A stretch of 64,000 nt of DNA from Paenibacillus sophorae (GTDB lineage Bacteria; Bacillota; Bacilli; Paenibacillales; Paenibacillaceae): NCBI RefSeq assembly GCF_018966525.1, contig NZ_CP076607.1, positions 5,394,001 to 5,458,000 of the forward strand, given 5' to 3'. The notes beneath the pieces are model-generated. The model searched no databases, was not told where the DNA came from, and saw nothing but the letters and a program-made list of their open reading frames with translations. Position numbers and translations under genes: made by a program. Positions 32,826 through 40,358 of this stretch are shown here, one piece after another (the first letter of the stretch is position 1; each line of letters begins with the position of its first letter).

Positions 32826-33932
32826 ATGTCTACTCTTATTACTCCCTACACTGATGCCAGAATGGCGGATATCATCGAAAAGGTTCGCGGCGGCGAAAGA
32901 TTAACCCTGGAGGACGGCGTTTATTTATATGATAGCAGCGATCTTTTGACGATCGGCCAGCTTGCGAACGAAGTCAACCAGCGGAAAAATGGAAACAAAG
33001 TGTATTTTATCGAAAATATGAGTCTGTACTTTACCAATGTGTGCGAATCCCGCTGCGCGTTCTGCAACTTCCGCAAAGATGAGGGCGAAGAGGGAGCCTA
33101 CACGCTCTCCGGCGAGGAAATGGTCTCCTATGTGGAGCAGCATATTCACCCCGGCGTGCGGGAGTTCCACATTGTGGGCGGACATAACGACCATGTTCCG
33201 TTTCAATACTATGTCGACTCTCTTCAGGCGCTGCATGACCGTTTTCCGGAAGTTACACTGAAGGCGTACACGGCGGCGGAGATCGATTTTTTCACCCGAA
33301 TCAGCGGTTTGACCATCCGTGAAGTGCTGGAACGGCTGCGGGCAGCCGGACTCCAGACGCTGACGGGCGGAGGAGCGGAAATTCTGTCCGACCAATACCG
33401 CAAAAAAATGCGCGTCGACAAGGCAAACGTCGAGGAGTACCTGGAGGTGCACCGGCAGGCGCATCAGCTCGGCATGCGGACCCATACCACCATGTTGTAT
33501 GGCTCCATCGAGTCCCATGAGGACCGCGTCCGGCATATGCTGCAAATTCGCGAGCTTCAGGACGAGACGAACGGCTTCATGGTGTTCATCCCGCTGTCGA
33601 TGCAGCCCAAGAGCAAGAATGCAGGCATTATGCGCCGCAATTCCGCGTATGAGGACCTCAAGACGATCGCCGTCAGCCGGCTGATGCTGGACAACATCGA
33701 CCATATCAAAGCTTATTTTATCAATATCGGACCGCAGCTCACCCAAGTATCGCTCAGCTTCGGCGCATCGGACGTGCACGGGACGATCCTGAAAGAACGG
33801 ATCAGCCATTCAGCGGGCGCGCTGACTCCCGAGGGTATGACACGAGAGGAATTGATTTGGCTGGTAAAGGGCGCAGGCAAAATCCCAGTCGAGCGCGACA
33901 CCTTCTATAACGAGATCAAGGTATACGAATAG
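32826..33932 (+). CDS. mqnE: Aminofutalosine synthase MqnE (radical SAM)
   Basis: 368 aa. The radical-SAM cluster motif is C73ESRC77AFC80 (CxxxCxxC) in LYFTNVCESRCAFCNF. IVGGHNDHVPFQYYVDSL, TLTGGGAEIL, and TMLYGSIESHEDRVRHMLQIRELQDETNGFMVFIPLSMQP are characteristic of the MqnE/MqnC group. MqnE makes aminofutalosine from SAM and 3-enolpyruvyl-benzoate in the futalosine route to menaquinone. A UbiD-family decarboxylase of the menaquinone type lies 3 kb on. A strong AGGAGG precedes the ATG by six bases. Confidence 0.92.
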   Translation: MSTLITPYTDARMADIIEKVRGGERLTLEDGVYLYDSSDLLTIGQLANEVNQRKNGNKVYFIENMSLYFTNVCESRCAFCNFRKDEGEEGAYTLSGEEMVSYVEQHIHPGVREFHIVGGHNDHVPFQYYVDSLQALHDRFPEVTLKAYTAAEIDFFTRISGLTIREVLERLRAAGLQTLTGGGAEILSDQYRKKMRVDKANVEEYLEVHRQAHQLGMRTHTTMLYGSIESHEDRVRHMLQIRELQDETNGFMVFIPLSMQPKSKNAGIMRRNSAYEDLKTIAVSRLMLDNIDHIKAYFINIGPQLTQVSLSFGASDVHGTILKERISHSAGALTPEGMTREELIWLVKGAGKIPVERDTFYNEIKVYE

Positions 33933-33979
33933 CGATTGCACCTCACATACTCCTTCATTTGAAAGGCAGGGCTGTCTGT

Positions 33980-35041
33980 ATGAAGAAACTGCTTGTCCTC
34001 GGCGGCGGCTATGGCGGCCTCGCGCTGATCCAAAAATTGCTGGAAGAGCATCTTCCAAACGATGTGGAAATGATCCTTATCGACCGGATGCCCTATCAGG
34101 GCATCAAGACGGAATATTATGCGCTTGCCGCCGGAACCGTTTCCGACCATGATCTTCGAATTGCATTCCCTGTCCACCCGAAGCTCTCCGTCAAATACGG
34201 CGAAGTCGATGCCATCAATCTGGATAAACGGCTTGTCCTCATGGCAGATGGCGAGCTTGTACCCTATGACCTGCTCGCTATCGCTCTGGGTTGCACAGAT
34301 AATTATCACGGTATTCCCGGAGCAGAGGAGCATACCTGCGGAATCCAGACGCTCTCGGATACAAGAGAAACTTACCGCCGCCTGAACGATGTGAAGCCAT
34401 ACGGCACCGTCAACATTGTCGGCGGCGGGCTCAGCGGAGTCGAGCTTGCCGCCGAGCTGCGGGAAAGCCGGCCTGATCTGAACATTACGATTCTCGACCG
34501 GGGCGAGCGGGTGCTGTCCGCTTTTCCTGCGAGGCTGTCGCAGTATGTGGAAGAATGGTTCAGCGAGCATCAGGTGCAGACGCTTGGCCGGGTTTCGGTC
34601 TCCCATATTGAGAAGGATGCGATCTTCAACGGTTCGGAGGCTATTTCTTCTGACGTTACGGTCTGGACCGGAGGCATTCAGCCGGTCAAAGTGATTCAGG
34701 AGCTCAATCTGGCGAAGGACCACGGTGGAAGAGTGATACTTGGCCAGTATTATCAGGTCCCGGACTATCCCGAAGTGTATGTGATCGGGGACTGCGCCAG
34801 CCTGCCGTTTGCGCCCAGCGCACAGGCAGCGGGAGCCCAAGGCGAGCAGATTGCGCAAATTTTGCGCGCCCTGTGGCGCAATGAAACGCCGAGACTGGGC
34901 AAAATCAAGCTGAAGGGAACGCTCGGTTCCCTGGGAAAAAGCGAAGGCTTCGGGCTGCTGGGCAGCCGATCCGTCATGGGACGGGTGCCCCGCATCCTAA
35001 AAAGCGGAGTGCTGTGGATGTCCAAGCGGCATTTCGGATAA
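33980..35041 (+). CDS. yutJ: FAD/NAD-dependent oxidoreductase, NDH-2-like (YutJ family)
   Basis: 353 aa from MKKLLVLGGGYGGLALIQKL; the frame is open seven codons earlier. The N-terminal dinucleotide fold GGGYGGL binds FAD. The second fold TVNIVGGGLSGVELAAELRE binds NAD(P)H. VYVIGDCASLPFAPSAQAAGAQGEQIA is the conserved C-terminal FAD motif. Type II NADH dehydrogenases of this kind pass electrons to menaquinone at the membrane. The gene faces yuzB and is followed by the NifU-like gene, the yutJ-yuzB-yutI neighbourhood known from Bacillus. Confidence 0.88.
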   Translation: MKKLLVLGGGYGGLALIQKLLEEHLPNDVEMILIDRMPYQGIKTEYYALAAGTVSDHDLRIAFPVHPKLSVKYGEVDAINLDKRLVLMADGELVPYDLLAIALGCTDNYHGIPGAEEHTCGIQTLSDTRETYRRLNDVKPYGTVNIVGGGLSGVELAAELRESRPDLNITILDRGERVLSAFPARLSQYVEEWFSEHQVQTLGRVSVSHIEKDAIFNGSEAISSDVTVWTGGIQPVKVIQELNLAKDHGGRVILGQYYQVPDYPEVYVIGDCASLPFAPSAQAAGAQGEQIAQILRALWRNETPRLGKIKLKGTLGSLGKSEGFGLLGSRSVMGRVPRILKSGVLWMSKRHFG

Positions 35042-35046
35042 TCCGG

Positions 35047-35301
35047 TCAGTCTAACTCAAGCTTATCCCAGGCTTCCAGTTCCTTGATCTTGGTCTCTAT
35101 GGCTTCTTCCAGTTCTTCGGCCGAATCCGCGGCGATGATTTCACCGTTTACCATGGCGAACGGCTCGAAGCGGCACTGGCTGCAGTTGCCCAGGCAGGTG
35201 TACTCAACAACATCGTAATCCATATTTTGTTCCAGTTTATTCTTCAGCGCTTCGGTGCCATGCCCCAGGTTGCTGACACAAAATTCAATAATTGGTCTCA
35301 T
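35047..35301 (-). CDS. yuzB: YuzB-like DUF1450 protein
   Basis: 84 aa. MRPIIEFCVSNLGHGTEALKNKLEQN followed by VVEYTCLGNCSQCRFEPFAMVNGEII, with a thioredoxin-like Cys cluster (C8 and CLGNCSQC). Typical of DUF1450/YuzB, small ferredoxin-fold proteins of unknown role. It converges on yutJ, with stops five bases apart. The pairing of yuzB with yutJ and a NifU-like gene is conserved in Bacillales. Confidence 0.9.
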   Translation of the reverse strand: MRPIIEFCVSNLGHGTEALKNKLEQNMDYDVVEYTCLGNCSQCRFEPFAMVNGEIIAADSAEELEEAIETKIKELEAWDKLELD

Positions 35302-35383
35302 GTAGTTCTCCTTGGCCCTTACTAACCGTTTTATTTTTTAAATATTTGTACTATAATATACGTACGAAAGGAGTGATTGAGAA

Positions 35384-35632
35384 ATGAGTGAGAATACACA
35401 AAGTACTAGCATGTATGATGAAGTGCTGGAAGTTCTTGATAAACTGCGTCCGTTTCTGCAGCGCGATGGCGGCGACGTTGAGCTGGTTGACGTTGAAGAC
35501 GGAATCGTGAAACTGAAATTGATGGGTGCCTGCGGCAGCTGCCCAAGCTCCACAATTACGCTGAAAGCCGGAATCGAACGCGCGCTCATCGAAGAAGTTG
35601 AAGGCGTTGAGGAAGTCGTTCAAGTATTCTAA
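35384..35632 (+). CDS. yutI: NifU-like Fe-S scaffold (YutI/Nfu)
   Basis: 82 aa. The Nfu domain core is RPFLQRDGGDVELVDVEDGIVKLKLMGACGSCPSSTITLKAGIE, with Cys50 and Cys53 in CGSCP forming the cluster-binding site. It delivers Fe-S clusters to target proteins. An AAAGGAGTG site precedes the start. A plus-strand terminator closes the unit 15 bp after the stop. Confidence 0.93.
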   Translation: MSENTQSTSMYDEVLEVLDKLRPFLQRDGGDVELVDVEDGIVKLKLMGACGSCPSSTITLKAGIERALIEEVEGVEEVVQVF

Positions 35633-35647
35633 TTTTTGCGTAAACCC

Positions 35648-35688
35648 GTCCCGGTTGTTTGCTTAGGCAAATGGCCGGGATTTTTTTG
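35648..35688 (+). terminator. Rho-independent terminator after yutI
   Basis: TCCCGG...GCCGGGA with inner GTTTGC/GCAAAT, followed by seven T. Directly downstream of yutI. Confidence 0.85.
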
Positions 35689-35697
35689 TTCAATTAC

Positions 35698-35912
35698 TAT
35701 ATAAAATGAACTTGAGATTTTCCCATTTGGGTATCGTTTGTAACTTCGAGGAATGTTTGGACTTCCGGCCGCTGTTGTCTCCAGATTTCTTGATTCAATC
35801 CCTTCGTGGATGAAATCCGGAGACAAAGGCGATCGCTATCGCTCCTACAGTTCCAAACTTCCCCTTCGTTACTCCTTACCCTTATGTCATTTTTTCAAGT
35901 TCATCTTATATA
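35698..35912. repeat. MITE-like 215-bp imperfect palindrome
   Basis: Ends TATATAAAATGAACTTGA and TCAAGTTCATCTTATATA are inverted repeats with one mismatch in 18. A second inverted pair lies inside (GTAACTTCGAGGAATGTTTGG and CCAAACTTCCCCTTCGTTAC). A central stem GTCTCCAGATTTC / GAAATCCGGAGAC is also present. No coding capacity. It looks like a non-autonomous miniature element or a large cruciform-forming repeat between yutI and the metQ remnant. Confidence 0.6.
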
Positions 35913-35976
35913 GCCTAACGGTCATTATATAAAATTTTATATATCACTACAACTATTCGGTGACCCCAGCAATAAT

Positions 35977-36012
35977 AAAATCCCACACGGCCCAGAAAGG
36001 GCTGTGCGGGAT
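35977..36012 (-). terminator. Rho-independent terminator of the metQ remnant
   Basis: Minus-strand stem AAATCCCGCACAGCCC / GGGCCGTGTGGGATTT with a short loop and a TTTTATTATTG tail, just after the metQ fragment's stop codon. Confidence 0.82.
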
Positions 36013-36031
36013 TTGTTCGAATGGTGGACAA

Positions 36032-36190
36032 TTAGAACGCCGAAATGATGGAGCCTTGGTATTTATCTTCTATAAACTTCTTGGTTTCCGGGGAAGTCAG
36101 CGCGGCAGCCAGCTTCTTGATCGCGCCCTTGTCCTTGTCCTCCGAACGGGTGACAAGCAGATTCGCATATGGGGAATCTTTGTCAAATAT
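36032..36190 (-). pseudogene. C-terminal fragment of a methionine-type ABC binding lipoprotein (MetQ/NlpA)
   Basis: About 50 codons of a clear MetQ C-terminus: FDKDSPYANLLVTRSEDKDKGAIKKLAAALTSPETKKFIEDKYQGSIISAF, then TAA and a terminator. The rest of the gene is absent. The sequence upstream belongs to an unrelated HEPN gene whose stop overlaps the fragment. A deletion has removed most of metQ and probably the linked ATPase and permease genes. Confidence 0.8.
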
Positions 36191-36193
36191 TTT

Positions 36194-36934
36194 TTAAAGG
36201 TTATTGTTTACTTTATTACGATTTTGGAGGCTCTGGCCGAGCTGTTCATTGCTGTAACGGAAGACTTCGGCCAAAGTTTTGCATACCATTTCAAGTCCCT
36301 GGCGCAGATCCTCCAGATGCTCGTCCAGATCCTCAAGCTGGATTTTATCGTGCAGGCCTTGATGCCGCTGCCATAGATCGTCCTGCATTTCGGAATTCAT
36401 ATAATGAATTTCAGCGTTTCGGCGGCCTCGCAGTTTCTCCAGCGGGTCGCGGTACGAATCTTTGATTTCCTCCAGCCTGCCGGACAGTTCTCTATGCCTC
36501 TTGGACGAGCGGAACCGCCGCAGCACGGTAAAGTAAGAAAAATGGGCTTTAACCCTTGAGGTATTCAGATCGTAAAGCGTGTTCAGCACCGTTCCAAGTT
36601 TGTCCAGCAGGGAGAAGACGCGAATGAAGCCGTTCTTGTAAAAATAGACATAGCGCGCATAATCACCCTGCTCGTTCACGGACATATCATCCATGATGCC
36701 CGCCTTCACCGATTTGCGAAAAAAGGAAGCGGCGAACAAGCTCTGCTCCAGCTCGTCGAGCGAAGAGATCAGCCCTTGAATCCAAATCTCCAGCTTCCGG
36801 TATTCATGGTCCCCGTCTTCATGGACATTCATTTCCCTGCGCAGCATCGATACGGTTTGGGCCATATGTCCCATAGCATCGGCCAGCACTCCGGTATTCT
36901 CGCGGGGAGGCTCCCCCAGCATAGTCCGCAGCAT
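36194..36934 (-). CDS. HEPN-domain protein, Cthe_2314-like
   Basis: 246 aa, start after AGGAGG. Almost entirely helical. The segment KDSYRDPLEKLRGRRNAEIHYMNSEM contains R-N-A-E-I-H, the RxxxxH signature of HEPN domains, which are nucleotide-binding or RNase folds found in toxin and defence proteins as well as solitary housekeeping proteins. Overall layout matches Cthe_2314-like HEPN proteins. No partner antitoxin gene is next to it. Its stop abuts the metQ remnant, so its natural downstream region has been deleted. Confidence 0.65.
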   Translation of the reverse strand: MLRTMLGEPPRENTGVLADAMGHMAQTVSMLRREMNVHEDGDHEYRKLEIWIQGLISSLDELEQSLFAASFFRKSVKAGIMDDMSVNEQGDYARYVYFYKNGFIRVFSLLDKLGTVLNTLYDLNTSRVKAHFSYFTVLRRFRSSKRHRELSGRLEEIKDSYRDPLEKLRGRRNAEIHYMNSEMQDDLWQRHQGLHDKIQLEDLDEHLEDLRQGLEMVCKTLAEVFRYSNEQLGQSLQNRNKVNNNL

Positions 36935-36977
36935 AATCCGTCCTCCTGTTACGCGTTAAACGCCAACGAATGATTAA

Positions 36978-38756
36978 TTAAAATGTACCCGCAGGGAAAT
37001 AATTCTTCCATTTGCGGTCGACCAGCTCTACGATGTCCTCCCTCGGGAACAGCTCGTCCGGATATCCCGGCTTCATGCGGGCGTCAATGACGATGGGAAG
37101 CTCGTAGCCGATATGATGATTTTTGACCGTGGCTTCGGCAAAAATATCGGTGGCCGGGTTGAAGCGGGTAAACACCGTCCACAGGAAGGAGGTTTGTGTC
37201 TTAACCGTTTCGGCTGCATTGTCGACTAGAATGACCAGCGGCCAGGCGGTTTTCTTCTCCCGAAGGGTGCCGACCAGGCGCTGCGGCAGCTCCGGATCTT
37301 CCGTATAAGACGGGCCGGAGACGACGAGACAGCCGCCGCAGTATGGCAGCGCCGCGTGAATGCCGGTAAGATTGCCTTCCTCGTAGCTTCGCGGAAGCTC
37401 ACGTACCTTGTCGCCGATCCCCATCATGACGCCTTTACTGCCGTGATTCATTCTTTGGCCGGTATAGTCGAGCGTATCATGCGATGTTTTGTTGAAAATA
37501 AACAGATCGACTGCCGGATCGAACCGCTCCAGCACCGTTTCCAGCAGCTTTGGAAAATCGGAGAGATCGACCGGCTCGTTCGTCAGCATCAGGAACTTAG
37601 TCAGGGATAGCTGCCCCTCGCCCAAGATGCGGAACGCCGAGACCAGCGCTTCGCGCGAATAGCTCTCCCGCACGACGGCGGACGCCAGCGTATGGGAGCC
37701 CGATTCCGAGTACGCCCACAGGGAGCGGACGGACGGCATGACAAGCGGATAAGCCGGAGACAGCAGCCGCTGAAGGAAGTCGCCAAGGTAGTAATCCTCC
37801 TGCCTTGGCTTGCCGACAATAGTCGCCGGATAAATGGCGTCCTTGCGATGCCACATGCGCTGCACATGCATGACCGGGAAGTCATGCTTTAGCGAGTAAT
37901 AGCCGTAGTGATCCCCGAACGGTCCTTCCGGCCTGCGCTCATGCGGCGGGACAAATCCGCGGATTGCGAATTCCGCCTCCGCCGGAATCCGGTGGCCGCC
38001 CATCGGGTCCTTGACCATCGGCAGACGGCCGCCCAGCACCATGGACGCCAGCAGCAGCTCCGGCATGCGCTCCGGCACCGGGGCGATAGCCGTGGCGATC
38101 AAGGCCGGCGGGCCGCCGATAAAGACGGATACCGGCAGCGCTTCATTCCGCTGCTCTGCCTCATGATGGTGAAATCCCCCGCCCTTGTGAATCTGCCAGT
38201 GAACGCCTGTCGTTTGATCATCGTATATTTGAATCCGGTACATCCCGAGATTATGGTCTTTAGGATTGGAAGGACTTTCGGTATAAACGAGCGGCAGCGT
38301 GACGAACGGTCCTCCGTCCTCCTGCCAGCTTGTGACTCGCGGCAATCCCTTAAGCGGATCAGTGCTCTGGCAGACTTTTAAAATAGGCGCCTCGCCCTGC
38401 GGAACATTCTTGATGCCCACTTTGAGCAGATCAAACAACAGCCCTTTCTCCTGCCACACCCCGGTTACCGTCGGCGGAAGCAGCGTTTCCATCGCGCCCA
38501 TAAGCGACTTCATGAGCGCTTCGGGACGGGGGCCAAAAGCCTGATCCACCCGCCGGACCGTGCCGAACAGATTGGTGACGACCGGAAAGGGAGTTCCTTT
38601 TACATTCGTAAACAACAGAGCCGGCCCCTCTTCCTGGATGACGCGGCGATGGATCTCCGCCAGTTCCAGATAAGGATCGACCGGCGCTTCTATGACGGCA
38701 AGGTCTTTGTCCTTCCGCAGTTGTTCTATCCACTGGCGCAAATTACTGTATCCCAA
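36978..38756 (-). CDS. mqnL: UbiD-family decarboxylase, menaquinone futalosine-pathway type
   Basis: About 592 aa from a TTG (LGYSNLRQWIEQLRKDKDL) that has AAGGAGG nine bases upstream; the frame opens 11 codons earlier. UbiD features: EEGPALLFTNVKGTPFPVVTNLFGT, the prenyl-FMN region YRIQIYDDQTTGVHWQIHKGGG, and EAEFAIRGFVPPHERRPEGPFGDHYGYYS with the conserved acidic residues. Proteins of this length are the menaquinone-biosynthesis UbiD type (SCO4490-like), proposed to decarboxylate 1,4-dihydroxy-6-naphthoate. Together with mqnE this supports the futalosine route. It follows ctaA by 26 bp. Confidence 0.82.
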   Translation of the reverse strand: MGYSNLRQWIEQLRKDKDLAVIEAPVDPYLELAEIHRRVIQEEGPALLFTNVKGTPFPVVTNLFGTVRRVDQAFGPRPEALMKSLMGAMETLLPPTVTGVWQEKGLLFDLLKVGIKNVPQGEAPILKVCQSTDPLKGLPRVTSWQEDGGPFVTLPLVYTESPSNPKDHNLGMYRIQIYDDQTTGVHWQIHKGGGFHHHEAEQRNEALPVSVFIGGPPALIATAIAPVPERMPELLLASMVLGGRLPMVKDPMGGHRIPAEAEFAIRGFVPPHERRPEGPFGDHYGYYSLKHDFPVMHVQRMWHRKDAIYPATIVGKPRQEDYYLGDFLQRLLSPAYPLVMPSVRSLWAYSESGSHTLASAVVRESYSREALVSAFRILGEGQLSLTKFLMLTNEPVDLSDFPKLLETVLERFDPAVDLFIFNKTSHDTLDYTGQRMNHGSKGVMMGIGDKVRELPRSYEEGNLTGIHAALPYCGGCLVVSGPSYTEDPELPQRLVGTLREKKTAWPLVILVDNAAETVKTQTSFLWTVFTRFNPATDIFAEATVKNHHIGYELPIVIDARMKPGYPDELFPREDIVELVDRKWKNYFPAGTF

Positions 38757-38781
38757 TATATTGTTCCTCCTTGAACGGGCT

Positions 38782-39813
38782 CTATCCAAAATGGCTGATT
38801 GCAGCCGAGATCTTCTCTTTGTTAATCCTACTAAGCTGCCACACGCGTACGCTCATGTAGCACAGCACGCCAAACAGACCGGATATCAGCACAATATGGG
38901 CCAATGCGGCAAACAGGTACCACTGTTCGTTATACAGAGTGAATACGACGCTCGCGCCGCTGAACACCTGCAGAGCGCACAGAATGACGGCCGCGACGCC
39001 GAGCTTCTTAAGCTCAGGGTAGCCGCCATGCCTCCAAAACGCCAGATGTCCGAGCACGGCCGTAAGAATGAACAGCAGCATAGCCGCAATCCGGTGAAAA
39101 AACATAATGCCGGCTCCTCCGGAAAGCTCCGGAATCACTTCTCCGTTGCACAAAGGCCAGCCCGAGCAGCCCCCCTGCGAACCCGTATGACTGACCAAAG
39201 CGCCGATATAGACGACGATATAAGCATAAATCGTAGTAATCCAGGTCAGATTGCGAAAGCCCTTACCAAGTGGCGGAAGGGCGCCGGTCTGCTCGCCGGA
39301 GAGGCGTCTGCCGGCACCAAGAGCCAGCATCGACGAGCTGGCGAAGGCGATCAGCGAGAAGCCCATGTGCAGCGCCATGACGGCGGCGGACTGCGACCGG
39401 ACGACTGCGAGCGCGCCCATGGCAGCCTGAATAACGACGAACAGCAGCGTCATGAAGGCATACGACTGCAAATCGCGGCGATCCCGGGCATAGCGCCAGA
39501 AGGCCAGCGCCGAGGCAAGAGAAGCCAGACCGGCAAGGCCGCTGAGCAGCCGATGGCTCCATTCGATCATCTGTCCGAGCGTATAAGCGGGAACCAGCTT
39601 GCCGTTGCACAGCGGCCATTCATTTCCGCATTCGAGGCCGGACCCCGTTTTGGTAACGAGCGCACCGCCAAGCAGGGCGAGAAACATAATGAGACAGGTT
39701 ATGTACCCAAGGCATTTCAACTGTTTCGCCGTCAATCCGATCACCCGCCGTTTTATGGGATTTTTCTGGAGTATAACCCGGCCTTTCATTTCAGAAAAGT
39801 TATGCGTTTCCAT
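38782..39813 (-). CDS. ctaA: Heme A synthase (CtaA/Cox15)
   Basis: About 343 aa from METHNFSEM; the true start is uncertain because no strong ribosome binding site is visible, and a later start near LTAKQLKCLG would fit Bacillus homologues better. Eight hydrophobic helices. Conserved GGALVTKTGSGLECGNEWPLCNGK and EWSHRLLSG in the first half, and GALVSHTGSQGGCSGWPLCNG and MFFHRIAAML in the second, include the paired cysteines and heme-ligand histidines. It converts heme O to heme A for the terminal oxidase. The ctaB gene lies 13 kb away instead of adjacent. Confidence 0.9.
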   Translation of the reverse strand: METHNFSEMKGRVILQKNPIKRRVIGLTAKQLKCLGYITCLIMFLALLGGALVTKTGSGLECGNEWPLCNGKLVPAYTLGQMIEWSHRLLSGLAGLASLASALAFWRYARDRRDLQSYAFMTLLFVVIQAAMGALAVVRSQSAAVMALHMGFSLIAFASSSMLALGAGRRLSGEQTGALPPLGKGFRNLTWITTIYAYIVVYIGALVSHTGSQGGCSGWPLCNGEVIPELSGGAGIMFFHRIAAMLLFILTAVLGHLAFWRHGGYPELKKLGVAAVILCALQVFSGASVVFTLYNEQWYLFAALAHIVLISGLFGVLCYMSVRVWQLSRINKEKISAAISHFG

Positions 39814-39879
39814 TATAACCGATAAGGGTGGATGCGGCATACCTGCATTGTGCAAAACTTGATGGGACTCGCTGATTAT

Positions 39880-39919
39880 TAAAAACGCCGCTTCCGCACA
39901 GATTCAGCGAAAGCGGCGA
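39880..39919 (-). terminator. Rho-independent terminator after the thioredoxin-like gene
   Basis: Minus-strand CGCCGCTTTCGC...GCGGAAGCGGCG followed by TTTTTAATAA, immediately downstream of the gene at 39.9-40.3 kb. Confidence 0.85.
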
Positions 39920-39926
39920 ATGGCGA

Positions 39927-40271
39927 TTACTTGTGGATGCTCTGGTGGACCTCCACCGCGCGGTTCAGAAAATCTTCGATTTCCTGTCTCGACTTGCGCA
40001 GCTTGTTGACGAACCGGACCAGTTCACGGCCTTCCGAGTAGGCGACGAAGCTGGGAATGCCAAGTATATTCTGTTCCTGGCTGACCTCGCCCACCGCATC
40101 GACATCAACCTCTACCAGCGTCAGCTTATCTGCGTAATTCTGCTCAACCTCCGGCATAAACGGATTGATGAACTTGCAATCTCCGCACCAGTCTGCCTTG
40201 AATATGGCCACGGTCAGTCTGGGGGATTGGATGGCAGCCTGAAATTCAGCGGGAGAGCTGATTTTGTCCAT
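39927..40271 (-). CDS. Thioredoxin-family protein
   Basis: 114 aa from MDKISSPAEF; a GTG three codons earlier is too close to the AAGGGA site. The active site is Cys29-Gly-Asp-Cys32 in FKADWCGDCKFINP, and the cis-proline loop is ILGIPSFVAY. WCGDC is typical of small cytoplasmic thioredoxin-like proteins of the Bacillus YtpP/YusE kind rather than canonical WCGPC thioredoxin. Probable disulfide reductase; partner unknown. Confidence 0.88.
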   Translation of the reverse strand: MDKISSPAEFQAAIQSPRLTVAIFKADWCGDCKFINPFMPEVEQNYADKLTLVEVDVDAVGEVSQEQNILGIPSFVAYSEGRELVRFVNKLRKSRQEIEDFLNRAVEVHQSIHK

Positions 40272-40358
40272 AACTTGCACCGTCCCTTCTCATATGACAA
40301 TTGTCTCTTGTTACCCTTTAAGTGAAGCAAAATGCACAGCGGAAGTCAACTGCCGCTC

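Noticed and set aside
32925..33809. 294-codon antisense frame across mqnE
   Set aside because: It is the complement of a well-supported gene, with no ribosome binding site and no family resemblance.
33905..34858. 317-codon antisense frame across the yutJ gene
   Set aside because: It is a shadow of the GC-rich oxidoreductase gene, whose motifs are unambiguous.
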